64,000 nt of DNA, taken from the NCBI GenBank assembly GCA_022605955.1, contig JAKCOZ010000007.1:32900991-32964990 (forward strand), in the 5' to 3' direction. The notes beneath the pieces were generated by a model. It saw only the letters and a list, made by a program, of their open reading frames with translations. It was not told where the DNA came from and made no database searches. This DNA comes from Rallus limicola. Its lineage: Eukaryota > Chordata > Aves > Gruiformes > Rallidae. Of this stretch, positions 50,378-63,400 are shown piece by piece. Within the stretch, counting starts at the first letter, position 1, and the number at the start of each line of letters is the position of its first letter. A program made the position numbers and the translations under genes.

Positions 50378-52604
50378 AGTTTACTTTTTCTGAGGGCATT
50401 ATTAGAGCTACCATTCCCTGGGGGGGTATCTTCATTTCCGAGAGATGTATCATACATAGCTAACGTCCCAGGCGCCATCGCAATGCACGCCGGCTGTTCA
50501 GGGACGAAGCATGGCCAGCCCAGGGAGCCATCCTCACCATCAGCTGAACGAGGTGGAAAACAGCTGCGTCTGCAGTGAATAGTTCTCAAACACCCAAGTG
50601 CTCGCCTGGGCCTGGAAATGGCTGAGCAAAGAGCAGAGCTGCTGCTGCATGTGTATGTGTGCAGAGGATGTGGTAGCAGGGAAGGCAAATGCTCTGTTTT
50701 CTGCGTAGGAGCAGCCTGAGCTGCATAACTTTACTTAAAATGTAAGGTTGCGGGGAGCTTCACCAAGGAAACAATACTTTTCCTAGAAAAGTCAACAGGA
50801 AAATATTCCTGATGTTTCAGTGGTGGTTTAGCATTTTGCCTGAGATCTCTGGGTCACTGAGGCATATTTTTCTAAAATAAGGCTGTTTATCTGCTCCAGG
50901 AGTATTTCTGTGTGTGCATACATACCTGATAAAACTTCCTAGAGGCAAGATATTAAAGTTTTTGCTTTGAATTTTCTGTGGTCACATTAGATCAACATAT
51001 TTTATGTCTTTAAATGAATTGTTCTAAAAACAGAGCTCAAAAGCCAGCACTACACAGGAAGGAAGGTATGTGCTTTGTTCACAGTGGTTTTATTGTTTCT
51101 GAGATTGGCTCATGGATGAAAAGCCATGAACCCGTTAATTTAACTCACTGCAACCTTCCTACCGAAATGCAACATTCTTGTCCCAAATGCAAAAGCTTTA
51201 CAAAAAGGAAATGAACATTAGGAAATATATTTCTTTTTTGATTCTCAGAAGTAACAGAATAATTTTCACTGAAAACCAGGGAGAAAAAATCAATCTGAGG
51301 CAAGAAGCAAGCATGAAATGCTTTAGCCCACATGGATAAAATGAGATATAAGCAAGTGAAAACAGAGACTTATCATGGAAAACGTTAAGCAACCTTATCT
51401 CTCTGTGTTGCTAGCAGCTCCATCTGTTATACACAGTAAAAATACTGAAACCAGAAGAGCAAACACAGCAACAATCAACTTTATTTATTGAAATAAAGAC
51501 GCATAAAACAACACTCCTATATCAAAATGTCCTAGAGCAAGAAAACCAATCTCACCAGGCAAGGTTTCCCAGCACTGAAAAGAGCTACGAAGGGAGCTGC
51601 TGGAAGCAGAGAGCTGCTGCTTTGTAGGAAGTGATACACCCTGAGATACAGAGGACAGAAGGATTTCTAACACAACAGAGGCTTTCTATAAACTATTCCA
51701 GTTTGCATTTGCTGTGGCAGTGTTAAGAGACCTTGGTGATTATATTCTCTTTTCTTGAAGCGAGCTGTTCTGAAGGTATACTGGTCAAAGTGATTTGCCC
51801 TTTCCCGAGAAGATTATAAAGTAGGCACCTATTCTGATGGTTAATCATTAAATGGAGTCCTTTCCATTTCCTGGAACGGAACATTTCCTAAAAGAAACAG
51901 TGACTGAAATGAAATGCTATGTAGTCAAGCAACCTTGGCTTGCAAGTAAGCTGACAGTTATGTAAGCAGTGGCACGTGTGAGTCGGGTACTGTCTGAATG
52001 CACAGCTGGAACCAGTTTCAAACAGTGAACTGGCAGCAGTGGCACCTTAGGAAACAGACGGCCACTTCTGTGCAGGATGTTATCATCCGGGTTATCTAAA
52101 ATACATTTCCTGCAGCTCTTGTTGCAGATGACATCAGGCTGTGGTTCTGTGCATTCCTAGACAACTTACCCAGCTTGAAGGTCCACATTTGCTGTCAGTA
52201 ATCCTACAAAAGTATAATTTTTTGTTTATCTTGGAAAGAAGGGGTAGACACTCTAGGTGAACAGATTGATTCAGCTCCCTTCTCCAGCGCTGCTGAAATA
52301 GGACTTCAGAAACTGTAATAAGCATTGATACTTCCATTTGTAGCTTCTATTGCAGATTCCCTAAATCAAGGATTTAAATCAAATCAAAACTTTGCCCAAG
52401 CCAAAATCACTCCTACAGAGACAAATTCATTATTGTGTTAGATTTGGGGAACTGACCATCTTCTGATCAAATAGTAAAACAAAAATCTTCTTCCTGCTAG
52501 CCAGTTCCTTTCGCACACAGACATTATCAGTGTTTTATAAAAACTCTGTATATAGTTATGCTAAATTGTATAGCCATCTGCTGAGCTGAAGCGAGTTTTG
52601 CTGA

Positions 52605-52648
52605 GGTTTTTTTGGTTTGGTTTTTTTTTGGGTGGTTATTTTTTTGGT
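52605..52648. repeat. T/G-rich low-complexity tract
   Basis: Runs of seven to ten T broken by gg and ggtgg groups. Confidence 0.85.
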
Positions 52649-55600
52649 GAAAATATACACCCAAAGAAATGTACAAGATTTAAATGTTTGCAGGACTAGT
52701 GCTTGCATGTCGGTATTTGTATCCTTCTCCAGAAATATTATAAAAAGAGCCCCTGTAATGATCTGAGTTCCAGTATAAAACTCCAAAACATGCTAAATTA
52801 CTTAGCTGCATCTCCAAGCATAGCTAGTGTGCGGGAATACCTGTGTGTTTGTGGGTGTAGGGAGCAAACTCTATTAAATGAAAAACAGGAAATAGGAAGG
52901 CTCTGCTCCACTACGCAGCTGACTAACCCTGATAACCCTGGTGACGACTCTGCTCAGGCTCAATGTAGAACCCAGATGCAGCCCTGCAGCCCAGTATCAG
53001 CTCCCCACACTGTGCGTGTGCTTCTAAAGACACTCCATGATTCCTCTCTTCCTTCAGCCCACAATCATCAGGCAAAGGCCTCAAATACCATGTTATGAAT
53101 GAACTCCAGCCTGATTTCCCTGCAATGTCATCACATCAGGAGGAGGCCCTAAAGCTACCTCAATGCTTGGAAACAAAACAGAGTCACGTGGCTGTGCTCT
53201 GTCCTGCAGACACCCATTTGGTTAAAAGATCGGCATGTGCCTTAGCATGGTTTTGGCCTACACCAATTACTGTCTGCCCACAGATTGCTCTGGCATAGTT
53301 TGGGGCCGATGTAGTTGTGGGCTTCACCATCTTATGCTGGGGCCAGGGGCCTAGGGTAGGGGAATTAACTGCATGGATATAAGCTCTGTAATATGACTTG
53401 CACTACATGCTAGGGCCAGAAAATGGTCCCTAGCCCATTTTATATAAAGACACGATCTGAGAGATGTGAGGTCAGCTTTTTTACACGTAGCTTCTGCATC
53501 ACTAAGCCTTGAAACTTCAAAACCCACTTTAAACAGGAAAGTTGAGGTTTTCCTTCTATACTACTACCCCTCCTCACAAGCATGAATAAATCCAAATGAA
53601 CTCTTACTTCCCTTCTCATCAGCACTTGGGCTGCACTCACTCCTGACATCATTCAAGGACCTGTTCAGTTTTTTGAATGAACACAGCTAATGAACTACCT
53701 TTGTTGCCAAACTTTTATTAATCATTTTCAGCTCTAGGAAGATACTGAGAAATATGAACCTTCCATGTTGCTCAAAATGTCTTTATGCTCATAGACCGTG
53801 CATGGCAAGTACTGTAGTTGGTCTGTGACAGCAAAGATCTGTCTGATCTTGCATAGGTCATTGAGGTTATCGAGACCATCACCTTTTCTTCCCATTTAAA
53901 TGTAAAAGCACAGTTATTCTCATGTCTGCCTGTTATGCCTGAACTCTACTGCCATGGCTTTAAGAGTTTGGATTATTTGTTTGATTTTTTGTGTGTTTTG
54001 GTTTCTTCTCTCTTCTCAGCTATCATTGATGCCTGGTTACCATAAAAGAGTGAGCCAGTGTTTCCCTGTGAGATTGGTACTGCATGTAAATCTTCCAGGA
54101 GTTCATTTGATTGAAGGATTTACATAATTTCCTGCACTCACTGATGTATACCCCACTCCAGTTTTGCAGGGATTGGCTTAAATTCACCTTGTGTATCCAT
54201 ATCAGAGGGAAATATTCCTTCAGACGTTGATGATAATTTAATGTTGTGATAACTTAAGTAACATCTCCAGTGCTGAGAAGTGGACCAGTCCTGTCTGTCT
54301 GTGATGAGAATAATCTCAATCCAAATAAAATTTTAATGAATCTTCCCAGTTTCCCCGGAAAATTTCAGATTCTTACGACACCCCAGTGGTACGATGCCTA
54401 CTTAGCATTTGCACAGGCAGGCTCCCTCACCCTGGTTATCACATCCACCAATCCACACTTCAGAATTGTTGTCATTTACCTTCCATTTCCAGGAAACTTT
54501 CAATCTGGGGACTGCAGCACTTACCAGACTTATGGACCTGTACCTTTGTAATTCTCATGGAGAGTTTCTCTGTTCATGAACTCTCTAGGCTTTATGCATG
54601 GAAAAGGTTTCTTCCTTTTCCACTGGGTTTAACTTGAATTTAACTCTGGTTTCTTGAGGACACCATTAACAGATACAGCATGATTTGGGGTTTTCTGTTG
54701 TGGTGGGAAGAACACCAACACATTCAGATGGATAGCTTCCACTCAGGTAGGAGCAAGCCTGTCTGTGTAGATGCCTCAGGCAGCTTGGTGCTGCTGATAT
54801 AAATGTTTTCTGGTGAGAGAAAATGCAGTTTATTTAGCGCCTTCATTTAAACTATTTAGTTCCACCACTGCTTTTTTGGTTGCAGTTGCTTTTGTGTACA
54901 ATATAGGGTACACTGATCCCCTCTGTCTTTCCTCCTCTCAGAAAAATATTGACTTTTTTCCTTTCCCTGTGTTCTCTGAGGGTGGAGACCACCCTCAAGG
55001 CAGATTCTAGTTACCACCTACCAGCTATGGTCCTGCTCTTGACATTGATGTGATAGTTGTAGATAATTCACATCCACATATAAAATGAACTTCTGCACTA
55101 GGAACAGAAAAACCTGGGGCAGGATTCACGATCTTCAGAGCTGTTTTTATGTTTTGCTTTGTTTAGTGAGTCTGTATGTGTGTCCCTGATTCTGACTGTT
55201 GCTTCCGCCTTTGCTAAGCCAACAGCTTTCGGTCAAGTTTTGTTTCCCTCTGTAATAAAAGGCTTTGAAGTCTTTCACCACTAATACTGTACAGCTGCAC
55301 TGAAGCATGGTCTCCAAGGCATCTCTAAATGCATGTTCAATTTGCTTTTCAGCTATGGTATTAATCTCCTGTTTAACTTATTTATTCTATTACAAAATTT
55401 GAAGATGTCTGCAATGCTGCGTAGCTTTAGGCATGCAGAGCCTAAAGACCTTTAACAAGTCTTGTAGACATAAGGCTCTTTGTTTCTGAGATTGCAATGA
55501 GGCACTTCATAAGGTGTTAACTTTTACTGCCATAGATAGTGAGGAAAATCGGTTTCTGTTTATCTTTATCTGCAGTCTTATTTGTGGGAAAATAGTGGCT

Positions 55601-56469
55601 CAACCTTTTTAACCTTGTGAACTTCTGTATGAATTCAGACAGCTGCTATGTTTCACTGTCTTTCTTTTTTTTCTAATCAACCTGTTCATGAAGTGTTATC
55701 TTCTGTTCCCAAACAGAATTTCATTCCTCAAATTACTGGGACTGAATGCAAAATAGATAATGTTTAATCTCTGCTGTAGGAGTAACAAACAGAGAGTATT
55801 CATCTATCAGTGGCCAAGGTGAGTGCTGGATATGAAACACAAGGGTTTTGATATCTTTTAAACAATGGATCTAGTTTGGGGAATATGAATTTATTTTTTT
55901 TTCCTTTTCACTCTAAACTTCTTCTTGGGTTAATGGCAAGTCAATCAACTTCACAGATTGAATGATGGAAGTACAAGTAAAAATGCAAAAATAAGGCATT
56001 TCTGCTCATATACAGAATTTATAGTAGGTTATAGTTAGGCTAATCTTTTTTAGCATAACTAGCTTTTGTTAACCTGTTTCAACACTCTGTTTATACAGTC
56101 ATGCATGAAATGTTAACCAATACTGCACCATGCTATTGTGGCTTGTGTTGTCATAGTATATCACGGACTAGATACTCTACAAATGTAAATCAAGATAATA
56201 ACATATCAACTGGATATCTGTCACTTTATATGTAGAGGTACATTCATACATAGAAGAACTATAAATAAGCCTATATATCCTAATATCTATGGTCATTGAG
56301 TTGTCAAGTTCTTTACACTTGATAAGGGGAGTTGATAGATGAGGTATGATAAGTGTCCAGGTGATTGTGTGGAACTGAGATTTTATTTTACAGTCGACAG
56401 CACAAATCAACAAATTCAACCAAGACTCTGCTCCACAAAATGTTCACAAGATGTGAAGGGATGTGTGTA

Positions 56470-56542
56470 GATATGATATGATATATGATATGACATATGA
56501 GAATATGATTGATATTATATTATATGCTATGCTATGATATGA
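56470..56542. repeat. Degenerate GATAT/ATATG pentanucleotide microsatellite
   Basis: Repeats of gatat and atatg with interspersed tatat and gctat variants over about 70 bp, followed by a gtgtgtgcatgcat alternating purine-pyrimidine stretch. Interrupted array, probably still length-variable. Confidence 0.85.
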
Positions 56543-57010
56543 GTGTGTGCATGCATCTGCATGCATGTACACAAATGTGTCTTTAGAGTGATGCTGTGCA
56601 CACATGTCCATATGTGCTATATGATATACACACAATATCAGTTAGGGTATCAGCTTCCCATGCAGCAGGACTGGGAACATGAACAGGAGCAGAAAAATGT
56701 GTGAAAACAGCTGTCTCTGAAGAATCCCTTGCCTCTGCTAACTGCAGGTTGCCAGTGTTTCCTAGAGACTGTGCAAGCTACAAGGTTGTGCATTATTAAC
56801 GAGGATGGCACATAAATCCCTCATGAGGATTCAACACGAATGTGCTCTTTAAAGAGCGCGGTTGATGATGCCTGTGCTTGAATGTGTTATAAAACTGCAC
56901 ATGTGTTGAAATCTGGCACTTTTCTGTGCCAGCACAGTACATGCACTGATCAGTCCTTCGATGCCTCAAACACATCTGTGGCAAGAACCTCATTCAATGT
57001 AATCCTTCAC

Positions 57011-57484
57011 CTTGCCAGAATTTTTGCAAAGCCTTTAACAACAAATACAATGGGCTCTTCATCTTCCACCTGAAACCGTTGGCCAGCTCTACCAAGTACC
57101 CCATTGCCTATATTTACAGGAGGACACCAGCTATAACGTAGGATGCATGACAAACAATACTGTAATAATCCTGATCATCCACCCAAAGCAAACAGGGACT
57201 CAGTCTGTTAGGAGTCTTTAGCATATGCTGTATAGAAGGATACTTGTGGTACCTGCCCAGGCCATGTATGGAGGTGGAGAAGGTGAGACCCTGGCACCAT
57301 ATTTAAACGCACCCAGCAAAGTACATTCACTGCAGACTGCCACAGAAAATGCTGCAGTTATATGGTGCTGTTTAATAAGCTGCTGAGAATACCACATAGA
57401 TCTTGGAGTCTGCCAGAACCCAAACTTTACTTTCAGGTTAGCAAAGTTTCTTGACTTAGAGGACCCATTTGTGGCTAGTGTCAC
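57011..57484 (-). pseudogene. Possible decayed coding region, unknown
   Basis: Two minus-strand segments look protein-like. The first runs from 57,484 to a TAA at 57,218 (about 88 codons), with a hydrophobic Ala/Val/Cys-rich stretch (ITAAFSVAVCSECTLLGAF). The second, in another frame, runs from 57,159 to 57,011 (49 codons plus two bases: ...NIGNGVLGRAGQRF and VEDEEPIVFVVKG). It is preceded by gattattacag and followed by caag/gtgaag, so it resembles an exon of 149 bp. The linking sequence contains stops in the second frame, and joining the first segment at its cag/gtacc donor to the second gives a stop, so they do not form one simple gene. I recognise no family. A pseudogene or chance are both possible. 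Confidence 0.2.
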
Positions 57485-60456
57485 TGCTCATCATGGCACA
57501 TGCCGTTTTCTGCCTGGCAGTTACCAAGAGCCACATGCATGTTTCGCTGACTAATCACTGAGTTTCTGATATTGGTTGGGGTTTTGGGGTATTTTTTTAC
57601 ATTTTCTGCTTAGAGATTAAGCTGAGCACAATGACAGCCCTGATCTGCTCTCTGTTCAACATGAGGGAGGCAAATTAACACAGACGTGGGTGGAAGAATC
57701 AAGAACTGAAGTCTAAATCAAGAGGAAAGGCAGGTTTTGAGATGGGCTGATAAGTGATACAGCAGGTTCTGAGCAGTTAAGGAAGGATGATGAAGTAACA
57801 CAAGAAAGGTCATCTCACATCAGTTGGTGAGCACATACATTTTGTTATTTTGGCTTGTTATGTCCACCCCTCGCTGCTGCCATGCTAGGACCTCTCAGCA
57901 CAGATATCCAGGTCACTATCTCCACTACTAGATTTGATGTCTTAAAGCCACTGAGCACTACTGTATGTCATATCATGTTTATGTGCTGGACTAAACATCT
58001 CCACCCCCCCTAGAAAGTGAGGGGAGAGGAAAAAAATCATCAACATTGCAAAAGTGCTAATAGGCTACAGGAATAAATTAGTAGAGTGAAAGTGGATTAA
58101 GTCTGGACAAACTGAAATACACCAGCAATGAGTCTGAAACATTAATAAAGACAGAGAGGCAGAGGGAAACACATGAAAACAGTTTTATGAAGTGAGGGAG
58201 TTAACAGAGAAGTCACTCACTGGTGACACAAAGATAAGTCACTTAGGCTGTCAACTCATGATCATCAAGACATCTCAGTTTGGATATGCTAAGTAAACCT
58301 TTACCTTCCTAGAGTTTTTACAGTCTATGCAGGCTGTTTTGGCGGGTTTTCCAGCTCTTCCTAATTTCAGGAGTCAGAGAGAAGAATCTACCCCAGATGG
58401 TGACCTGGCTGTTTATTTTGTAGCCAGAGGTCACGTTTATACCTGGACAGCATCCTTGTCAAGCTAAATGCTCTTTGTTTTCCCCCAGGCATCAAAGCTT
58501 TGGCATGATAAGACAGATAGAGTTGAAAGTTCATATTGACAAAAATGACATAATGGGCAGCATACAAGCAGGAAAAATATGTAGCATCTATTTTTCTCCC
58601 GTGACTAGAACCCCATTTTGTTTATGGTCACTGGAAGTAACCAGCACCACTCAGTGGTAATAGCAGTGATGGCTCTTCAAATACCCAAGCTCAGCTATTG
58701 GAGTGTAAATGTAAGTAAGTATAGACACCAGGGTCAAACTCATGGTGGTGTCTATAGGTTTCCATAAGCATACACAGTAAAACAAAGCAAATATATACTT
58801 ACTTCATAACCTAGAGCTGTCTCCTTCTGTTGGAGTGTATTGAAAGGATGAGGAAAACTGTACCTACAATTAGTGGAAATAGTTTCTACCCACGCTCTGA
58901 TATTTACTCTTTGATCTTTAGGAGACACTCTGAATGGAGGATTGGATGCAATCTCTGAGGCCCAGCAGTCACGTTTGTATGAAAGGATGAGGGGTTGGTT
59001 TTGGCTAGTGCTCGTGCAGTTTTCTTGCATTCTGGATCTCTGTCACAGTCATTTTGTGACAGAAAATGCAGTCAGAGCTGCTTAAAAATCACTGGCTGCC
59101 ACATGACTACTAGGGACTGTGTGCAGGATGTGGAGCTGCCACTTTGGGGATATGTATGTCATGTAAAATTTGGTGCTCTCTTTTAGCCAACTAGCTTTGG
59201 ATTTTTAATTAGAACATGGGAAGGCAGCAATCACTCTAACATAATATTAACCACTCTTACTGGAGTAAAATGTAGTGCAGCAACAGAGCTTTTTACTCGA
59301 GAATCTCAGCCATCTCCAGGAATTCCCTTAAAACCTGTGATGTTCATTAGGAAACAGGGTAAGTATTTGCAGTAAGATAAGCCCAGCATTGTTGATGTTC
59401 GTGGTATTTCTTATGCGGGGAAGAACTGCAGACACAGAGTCTACCTGTTTATCACTGGTTATATTTGATAATCTTGAAAGATCATGAACTCAAGGATAAC
59501 AGTCACTCTCTGATAACCATAATGCTACTACAAAGTAAAATGCTTTGTGCTTATCTGATTGAGATGGAGTGGCTCCAGCTCAAGCCTGTCTGTAACTAGC
59601 ATTCAGTAGGGCATAGTTTCTGCCATGACTCTTGTAGTGACCTCTGAACAAGAGTCAAAATGTTCTCCTGCATGTGGGAGGCCATCTTATTCCCTGAGCA
59701 CTGAGCTGGGTGTGTGTGGCTCAGTAACGTTCATGCATTTTACACTGGTACCAGCAGAGCTTTGTTTCTGCACAGTGCTGAGAATGGAGCTGACATACAG
59801 ACACCTCCAGGCCAGAGAGGACCAGTGAGCCAGCACACATCCCAGACTGGAGGAAGAGATCGGTTTGGTCTAAAGACATTGCAGAAGAAAACCCCGTGCA
59901 AAATGGTCCCACAGGAGCATGCAGGGAGTCCAAATGCTGATCAAGGTAGGCTCTGACCAGTCCCTCAACTGGTCCATGGAGGGCAGAGGTCATGGGAGCT
60001 GTGAAAATTTACATGTGCTGAAGATGTGACTACATATCTCTCCAGTATCACATTTTAGTTTGCTGAACCATGTATTAACTCTTTAACTACCAGCTTCTAC
60101 TTAAAGCCATATAACTATTACCCTCTTACACTTTATTCTTAAAGCCTTACCCTGATATGAAACAAATCAGTATAAGTTGGAAGAAACTCCTTTATGCAAC
60201 GTAGTTGTACAACCACTGAAGGAGCAGAATCCCATTTGCTATGCCAAACTTCCACACTTGGATTTATCCCTCGTAGGCGTGGGCGAGGGTCCTGGGTTCA
60301 GAACACAGCTTGCTGGGGACTGTTAGCACATGCACACGTGCTTGTATACACACGTAAATGTCTGTGTAACTTATATACTCACAGAGAAATCTATGTGTAC
60401 GGACATATAAGTCTTTCCTTGTGCATGTGTGTTTCTGTGTATACATACATATACAT
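57485..60456. other. Unique sequence, no gene seen
   Basis: No repeat or coding signal recognised. Minus ORFs at 58752-59030 and 59721-59993 (92 and 90 codons) lack motifs. Confidence 0.4.

Positions 60457-60487
<31 letters not shown>
60457..60487. repeat. (AG)12 microsatellite
   Basis: Twelve uninterrupted AG units (60457-60480) followed by aaagaga, and preceded by atacatacatatacat. Flanked on the left (60,300-60,456) by a CA/TG-rich alternating stretch, making a compound repeat. The ORFs of 109 and 77 codons across it are artefacts of the repeat. Confidence 0.95.
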
Positions 60488-63400
60488 TTGAGTACATATG
60501 AGAAAATAATTCAGTTCTCCTAAGATCTGAAATGCCCTGTGGATGTGCTTGCCTTTTTTTTACTAAGTACAGAGAAAACCTAGGGAGACATAAAAAAATT
60601 GCTATTTTTAGTAATAAATTTCCTAGCTTATGCTACTAATACTATTGTAACTTATTACACAGAAAGGTATTTGGAATTTAATTAACTTGGCTTTTAAACC
60701 TGATTGTTTGCTTTGGTTTTTCTTCCACTGTGAGCAATGAAAACGAGCCATTTACTTTCACCTTTATTACCAGTCAGTGTACAATCACTTTCACTTTTAC
60801 ATTCTCAGACACATTCACTGTGCTGCTGTGTGGCAATGCACACATTTCTCCTGAAGTCAACAACTCTTTTGTTAGCAGAAATAAGTTAATAAATAAAAAT
60901 TCAGGGAACCTTTTTGCTGTGTAAACAAATTATATTTTATAGTATCTTTGTTGATCACAATTCAAAGTATCCCAGTTTGATCCTGCTTTAAAACCTCTTT
61001 TTTAAGATACCTTGGAATTGATGTGGGGAAGACGCTAGTCTGAGGTCCACACAGAATCCTTCATGACTTCTCCACCAGAATGGTTCTCATTGTGGCAGGG
61101 TCTCAGTGCTGCAAGTCTCAGGCAAACAAGTGAATTCACAGCACCTAAGCCTCCTGTCAACTCCAGCCAGTCCAGATAAGTTTTTGGACACTTTGGCAAA
61201 CCTTGAATGTGGAAGAAGTTGGCAGAAGAGGTGCTGCGACCCTCAGTACATAACAGGGGTCCTTCTAAATGTTATTTTTACTTCACCAATCATTGTAATT
61301 GCCTTTGCTTAGCCTGAAGTCTGCATCTGAGATGACTGGAGAACATCTGAGATGAAGGAGAAATATTTTTCCACTTCTGTCAACCAGAGTTGTTATTTAC
61401 TAGAGGAAAGCTGCATTGATAAAACACTGCCCAAACCAATGCCAGTGCCTACCTGTCAATAAAGCTATCGCGGTAGTACATCTTCTTTAAAGAACAGGGA
61501 AAGCATAATTGCCTTTAGTGACTAACTGACACATGAAAATAAAGGGGCTTAGTTGCCCCCTTTGCCTCTCCCTGAAAGAGGGAATAATCTTTTAAGCTTA
61601 CATACAGCCAAGGGAGTTAAGTGCAGAAGGCTGAGGAAAGCACTTACCACTCTCCTCCTTACTGATAGCACTCAGCTTGTTCAGAACGTGATACATTTCT
61701 GAAAATATTGATACATGTTTTGGCTCTGTTAAGTTTTAGCCAGGTAAATTATTTTATAACTGTTATTGCTCAACTGACACAGGCCAATTTCTCCCAAATC
61801 TGAGTGCTGGAATTGCTTCTTGATTTCACATCAATGCATAAGAGATTTCTATGTATGAATGGCAAAATGCTGCTTGCATTACCTGTGGTGACACTTCCAT
61901 GCAGCTACCAGCCTGCTGTGGAGGACAAACCTTACACTTCCTGACACTGTCTAGAGCTCTGCCTCTTAATTTGCTCCCCATTCCACTTTCCAATTTGCAG
62001 ATGCTCCTTCTTCAAGGAACTGAAAAGAAAAAAAAAAATAAAAATCTCAGTTTTGAGATTGCACTTGGCTTGGTTCACAGTGTTGTAGAACCTTTGACAC
62101 AAGGAGATGAAATAGTGAGTGCTGCTATCAATAAATAATTGTACCTTCCAAGAGTCCTTGCCTTGTAGTGGTAGCTTCCATTTGGCACCTCTTAGAACAT
62201 GCCACCCATGTTTGGCTGTGCTGTATTTCTGTTTCCCCGCCAGCGATACTGAAGTGTACTTTAGTGCTTGAGCAGAAATCCCATGCAGCATTATTTGAAA
62301 AATGCTCCCTTTGTTAACTAACAGTTTGTACTAGTTATCACAGAGTCTAAAAGGATATCAGACTTCTGAGAATTTATCTTAGGCAAAAACGGCTGCTTGA
62401 GATCAATGTCCAGATCACAAACTTCAGTCTTTTTGCTTTTACATACCAGGGATAATGACTCATGCTCTCTAGCTAGGTTTCTTTGCATGCACCTCAGTAG
62501 GATGGCTCATTTGCAGCCAAAAGAATACAGACCAACGAAAGGCATGTTAAATTCTTGCAATTCAGTTTCATCATCTTTTCCTCAACTTTACAAAACATTT
62601 TTGCTAACACAACGCTGTAAAATCGACAGTACATATTCCAGCCCATTTGTAGGTGGGCTTCTTTATTAAATCACAAAACCCTAACTGCAGTATCCTATAA
62701 TAATGGTCCTAAGAGTGGCAGGAAAATTACTGTAATTTCCCTCCTTGAAAAAAAACGGGCAAAATCATACACAAATTCAAAACATGTTTCTGTGAAAATA
62801 CCAAAACTCCATTTTTCATTCAAGGGCTCTGTTTCTCAGGCTAGTATTACACACCACTTCTTGGCATTACAGTTCTTGTTTTTCAGGAGCTACATAATAT
62901 CATAGTTTTAAAATACGAACCTCAAGTTTTGTATAAATTCATGGAATTCTCTGTAGAATAACATTTCATAATATAACATGATCAATTGCCCTACTTTCAT
63001 ATTTAGAAACAACATTCCAGCCTGCCACAACATTAGCCTGTACAAAATATATAGGGTATCAGCGGAGCTGCCAGGCTGCTGGGACTGTGCTTCCTCAGTC
63101 GGGTTCTTTACAATCTAAATGTTAACATTGGTTTAACCTTCATGCTTCTGCAAAAGCACACGAGGGATCAGAAAGCTCTCACACCCTCCCACAACCATGT
63201 CATGTCAACCCAGTGAAGTCTTTGCTTTTCTGGTTGCCGAGCTAATAGAACGAGGGAGTGAAGAGTGTGGGTGAATGAGCCCTTTGCTCAGGTTTGGACA
63301 ACGGGGAAGTGAAAAACACCTCGCCTTAGGAAGAGTTAATCCTGCCTAGCCTAGTCTAGCATGGCTGCCTGCGTCACTGGGACTTCCCTTGCAGGTTTGA

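Larger units (their letters stand above)
49510..56469. other. Unique interval with a possible regulatory patch
   Basis: No gene assigned. The AT-core motif cluster (50.27-50.38 kb) and the CpG-dense stretch (50.43-50.62 kb) are listed or discussed separately. A 131-codon plus ORF at 52703-53098 is followed by a 67-codon ORF whose ATG overlaps its stop (53095-53298). Neither shows a motif. A T/G-rich tract covers 52605-52648. Confidence 0.35.

Noticed and set aside
60194..60523. 109-codon plus ORF
   Set aside because: It encodes the microsatellite as an ERERER-type run and is an artefact of the repeat.
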